Source of the DNA: Janthinobacterium sp. Marseille
GTDB lineage: Bacteria > Pseudomonadota > Gammaproteobacteria > Burkholderiales > Burkholderiaceae_D
DNA length: 64,000 nt
Direction: 5' to 3'
NCBI RefSeq assembly: GCF_000013625.1
Contig: NC_009659.1
Coordinates: 806,001-870,000 of the forward strand
Positions within the stretch are counted from its first letter, which is position 1. Every line of letters begins with the position of its first letter. The notes beneath the pieces were generated by a model that was not told the DNA's origin, did not search any database, and was given only the letters and a program-made list of their open reading frames with translations. A program made the translations under genes and the position numbers. Shown piece by piece: positions 61,639 to 64,000 of the stretch.

Positions 61639-62553
61639 GTGCTGAACCGCCTGGAGATGCTTCGCCTTTTTTGTGCCGCCGCGGACTCAAACAGTTTTAA
61701 GGAAGCCGCTGCCAGGCTGGGTACATCGCCGCAGGCCATCACGCGCGCGGTCAAGGAACTGGAGGAGGCGGTAGGCGAGTTGCTGTTCCACCGTAATACG
61801 CGTGGCATCCAGATTACCGAGTTTGGCACCCATCTGGCCGAACATGCCCGCGAAATGGTGACAGGAGTTGACGGCCTGTTCCATCACAGCGACCGGCAGT
61901 CGGACAAGGATCTGGCCGGGCTGGTGCGGATCACGGCCCCCAGCATCATCGGCCGCCATCATTTACTGCAATCCCTGCTGCCTTTGATCAATCGTCATCC
62001 GGGCCTGCGGCTGGAACTTGGTGTGACGAACCTGGTGGCCGACGTCGTCGACAAGAAAATAGATATCGGCGTGCGTATAGGGCAGTTGCGCGATAGCAGC
62101 TTTGTCGCACGCTCGGTGGCAAAAATATCTTTCTATATAGTGGGTACGCCCGAACTGGTCGCCGCGCGTGGCAAGCCGAAGACACCGCAGGACTTATCCA
62201 AATTGCCGACGACGGCACTGATGGATGGCAATACTGGTCGGATATGGCCCTGGTATTTTGCCGATAACCATTTGCTGACGCCTACGGCATCTACCTTTGT
62301 GACCGACGATCCGGAAGTGGAATGCAATGCCGTACTGGCCGGGGTAGGCTACGGCCAGCTATCGAGCCATCAGGCCGAACCGTATATACGCTCCGGTCAA
62401 TTAGTGACGGTGCTGGATGAGTACCAGCCGGAGCCGTGGGATATGTATGTTTATCGCCCGCAGCGCGGCCCGGTACCGGCGCGCATCAGGCTGGTCTTTG
62501 ATCGTATCGTCGAAATATTGTCGGATCCGGAAACTTTTGAAAAGACAGTTTAG
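61639..62553 (+). CDS. LysR family regulator of the hydroxylase operon
   Basis: A 304-residue LysR-type regulator. The helix-turn-helix is 'SFKEAAARLGTSPQAITRAV' (about 19-38) and the effector domain spans about 92-300. It is divergent from the hydroxylase operon across 246 bp holding the paired operator at 61471-61511, so it very likely controls that operon. The stop overlaps the end of the convergent MocA-type gene by 4 bp. Confidence 0.92.
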   Translation: MLNRLEMLRLFCAAADSNSFKEAAARLGTSPQAITRAVKELEEAVGELLFHRNTRGIQITEFGTHLAEHAREMVTGVDGLFHHSDRQSDKDLAGLVRITAPSIIGRHHLLQSLLPLINRHPGLRLELGVTNLVADVVDKKIDIGVRIGQLRDSSFVARSVAKISFYIVGTPELVAARGKPKTPQDLSKLPTTALMDGNTGRIWPWYFADNHLLTPTASTFVTDDPEVECNAVLAGVGYGQLSSHQAEPYIRSGQLVTVLDEYQPEPWDMYVYRPQRGPVPARIRLVFDRIVEILSDPETFEKTV

Positions 62554-63161
62554 TTCGCCGAAGATTGCAGGTCTGCCGCGGTGTCGATGTCGTAATGGAT
62601 GCCGCGATCGTCGACCTCGACTTGGGTGACCGGATGATTTTTCAGTAGGGAACGTGCACCCTGGTCGCCACCCAGCATTAATAGTGCGGGTAAATGCTGC
62701 ATACCAAAGCCGACCGGATTGCCGCGCTCGCCGTGGTAAAACGGTGCGACGATGCCGGCACCATTCCTGAGTTCATTTGCCAGTGCCACTATCGTGCTTG
62801 TTTGCACGCGCGGCATATCGCCCAGGGCGATGATCCAGCCGGTGGCTTGCCGGTTTTGTTCCAGCGCGCAAACCAGCGAGGCACCCATGCCCTGGTCGGC
62901 ATCGGGACAGACGACTACCTTGCATCCCAGCTGCGCCAGTTCCATCGCCACGGCATCTTCTGCGTTGCGCACTACCGCCGTGACATGCGGCAACACGGCG
63001 AGCAGGGTGGTGGCAGCGGCGACCACAACGGTGTCACCGTCCATGGTGGTTTGCAGTAATTTGTTTTGCGCACCGGACGGGTCAAAGCGCATGCCTTTGC
63101 CGGCGGCCAGCAAAATACCGACTATCTGTTCCTGATCATGTGATTGCATGCTTGGCTTCAT
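62550..63161 (-). CDS. MocA-type molybdenum cofactor cytidylyltransferase
   Basis: A 203-residue nucleotidyltransferase. 'VGILLAAGKGMRFDPSGAQN' (about 10-29) holds the LAAGxGxRF nucleotide loop, with 'GNPVGFGMQHLPALLML' and 'IALGDMPRVQTSTIVALA' downstream. MocA makes the cytosine dinucleotide form of the cofactor needed by the xanthine-oxidase family, so it matches the hydroxylase encoded next door. It follows the DUF1116 gene on the same strand by 27 bp. Confidence 0.9.
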   Translation of the reverse strand: MKPSMQSHDQEQIVGILLAAGKGMRFDPSGAQNKLLQTTMDGDTVVVAAATTLLAVLPHVTAVVRNAEDAVAMELAQLGCKVVVCPDADQGMGASLVCALEQNRQATGWIIALGDMPRVQTSTIVALANELRNGAGIVAPFYHGERGNPVGFGMQHLPALLMLGGDQGARSLLKNHPVTQVEVDDRGIHYDIDTAADLQSSAN

Positions 63162-63188
63162 AGCGCAGATGATAGTCGATTCTAAACG

Positions 63189-64000
63189 CTAATTGATCAG
63201 CACATCCTTGAGTTGTTCCTGCGGGTCGGCGAACAATTGCGGCGGCACTGTGAATACGCCCCGTCCGATCAGGCCTGCCTCGGCCGCCTTGTCGAGGATG
63301 GCGAGATTGACCATGGGTGCACAATCCCGGCTCAGGATATTTTTCAGGTCCACCATCCCGCTATGTTCATTCAATAATTGCACGCGGTGTGCATGCAGGT
63401 CGGCAGGCAGGAATTCTTTCCACGCGTTTGCCAGCGTTGGCACGAATGCCAGTGCCTGTGCGCCGAGGCCGCAGAAATCGATGACGGCGCTATCGCCTAT
63501 TGCCCCGAGTGCGGCTGTGTTTTCATGTCCACTGAAGCGCGTGCCTTGCGGCGGTGTGGCTGTGATGGTTTGCCATTCGTTTGATTCGCGCAAGCGATAA
63601 CCAAAGACCTGTCCGTTTCCTCCGGCGGCAACGATGTGTCCGCTCTGTTCCAGGCGCAATGCACATACCGCCATCAACAGCGGCAATACGAAACCCGGAT
63701 TGGACAGGATCACCTGGCGATCCTGCAAGCTGAGTGCGTTCAGTTGCGCTACCAGCGCGACATTGGCGCGTGCTGTCAGTGCATGGCATTCCTCACCACC
63801 CAACAAGGCATCCTGAATCGGAATGGATAAGGCCACAGGCCGGGCTTGCAGTATTGGTTTGAGTACATGCAGTCCAAACCGGGCGAGTAACTGCAGTTGC
63901 GCGCGTGAGCCTGCGCCCGGTTTGCCAAAGCGCAACGCAGGCGGGGTGCTTTCAACCATGGGCGCATAGCGTGTGGTCCCGTGTCGGGTGGTAGCGAACA
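63189..64000 (-). CDS. DUF1116 family protein, partial at window edge
   Basis: The reading frame stays open to the right edge, so the N-terminal part lies outside; at least 270 residues are seen. Recognised parts are 'IVAAGGNGQVFGYRLRES' and 'ALGAIGDSAVIDFCGLGAQA', the DUF1116 (AllG/YlbE) signature. Family members occur in oxamate or allantoin-type catabolism beside FdrA proteins. An ATG at 63959 could also be a start, but the family is longer. The same-strand MocA gene follows after 27 bp, so it may belong to the hydroxylase locus. Confidence 0.7.
   Translation of the reverse strand, partial: FATTRHGTTRYAPMVESTPPALRFGKPGAGSRAQLQLLARFGLHVLKPILQARPVALSIPIQDALLGGEECHALTARANVALVAQLNALSLQDRQVILSNPGFVLPLLMAVCALRLEQSGHIVAAGGNGQVFGYRLRESNEWQTITATPPQGTRFSGHENTAALGAIGDSAVIDFCGLGAQALAFVPTLANAWKEFLPADLHAHRVQLLNEHSGMVDLKNILSRDCAPMVNLAILDKAAEAGLIGRGVFTVPPQLFADPQEQLKDVLIN

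Overview
The window reads as a stretch of core-type chromosome from a betaproteobacterium, most likely Oxalobacteraceae (Herminiimonas or Janthinobacterium-like). This is an inference from moderate GC content, PHA-granule genes (intracellular depolymerase, phasin, PHA-system protein), a lone RnfB next to nth, DUF1841, a Gcr-type 'recombinase' and MetR/MetE. I see no rRNA, tRNA, CRISPR array, insertion sequence, integrase or prophage. Genes are densely packed on both strands; most gaps are under 300 bp and several hold clear stem-loop terminators or palindromic operators.

Layout. 0.3-6.3 kb: a pseudo-receiver protein, a MoxR ATPase/VWA pair, a polytopic Gcr-family protein and two small c-type cytochromes. 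6.3-16.4 kb: DUF1841, a RutE-like nitroreductase, nth-rnfB, PHA depolymerase, FdxA ferredoxin, an NhaD-like antiporter, a 2-hydroxyacid dehydrogenase, a PHA-system protein, acyl-CoA-binding protein, FKBP, an EI24 protein and a CinA-type protein. 16.4-26.1 kb: a divergent ferric-type ABC transporter, phasin, an EamA exporter, a PBP7-type endopeptidase, an IclR regulator, diacylglycerol kinase, a flavin reductase and an aldo/keto reductase.

26.3-33.7 kb is a complete sulfonate-sulfur operon: sulfate-binding protein, SsuE, SsuA, SsuD, SsuC, SsuB and the molbindin SsuF. It is followed by a degenerate EAL protein translationally coupled to a small hydrolase. Two palindromes sit in front of it and a stem-loop lies between ssuA and ssuD. 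33.7-42.4 kb holds a cytochrome c, an aminotransferase, an unusual formyltransferase-double ACT fusion, divergent metR/metE with a near-consensus MetR site, and a small cluster of a secreted protein, a DUF2145 protein and a P-loop kinase-like protein.

42.4-46.7 kb is a FecI-FecR-TonB receptor iron-uptake system behind a Fur-like palindrome. 46.7-48.7 kb is an MFS exporter and its probable TetR repressor, with two matching GGAA-N8-TTCC operators. 48.7-57.5 kb holds a solitary ParB-like protein, an orphan LuxR response regulator, a two-partner secretion pair (1272-residue TpsA with a helical C-terminal third of unknown type, and its TpsB transporter) and a membrane EAL phosphodiesterase. 57.5-64 kb is a molybdenum hydroxylase locus: XdhC, a large Mo subunit with a Tat signal, a [2Fe-2S] subunit, a divergent LysR regulator with a strong paired operator, a MocA-type cytidylyltransferase, and a DUF1116 gene cut by the window edge.

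The strongest candidates for unusual biology are the formyltransferase-ACT fusion (35501-36652), the degenerate EAL protein at the end of the ssu operon (32331-33182), the TpsA C-terminal region (about 52810-54201) and the pseudo-receiver with Asn in place of the phospho-acceptor Asp (305-1135).
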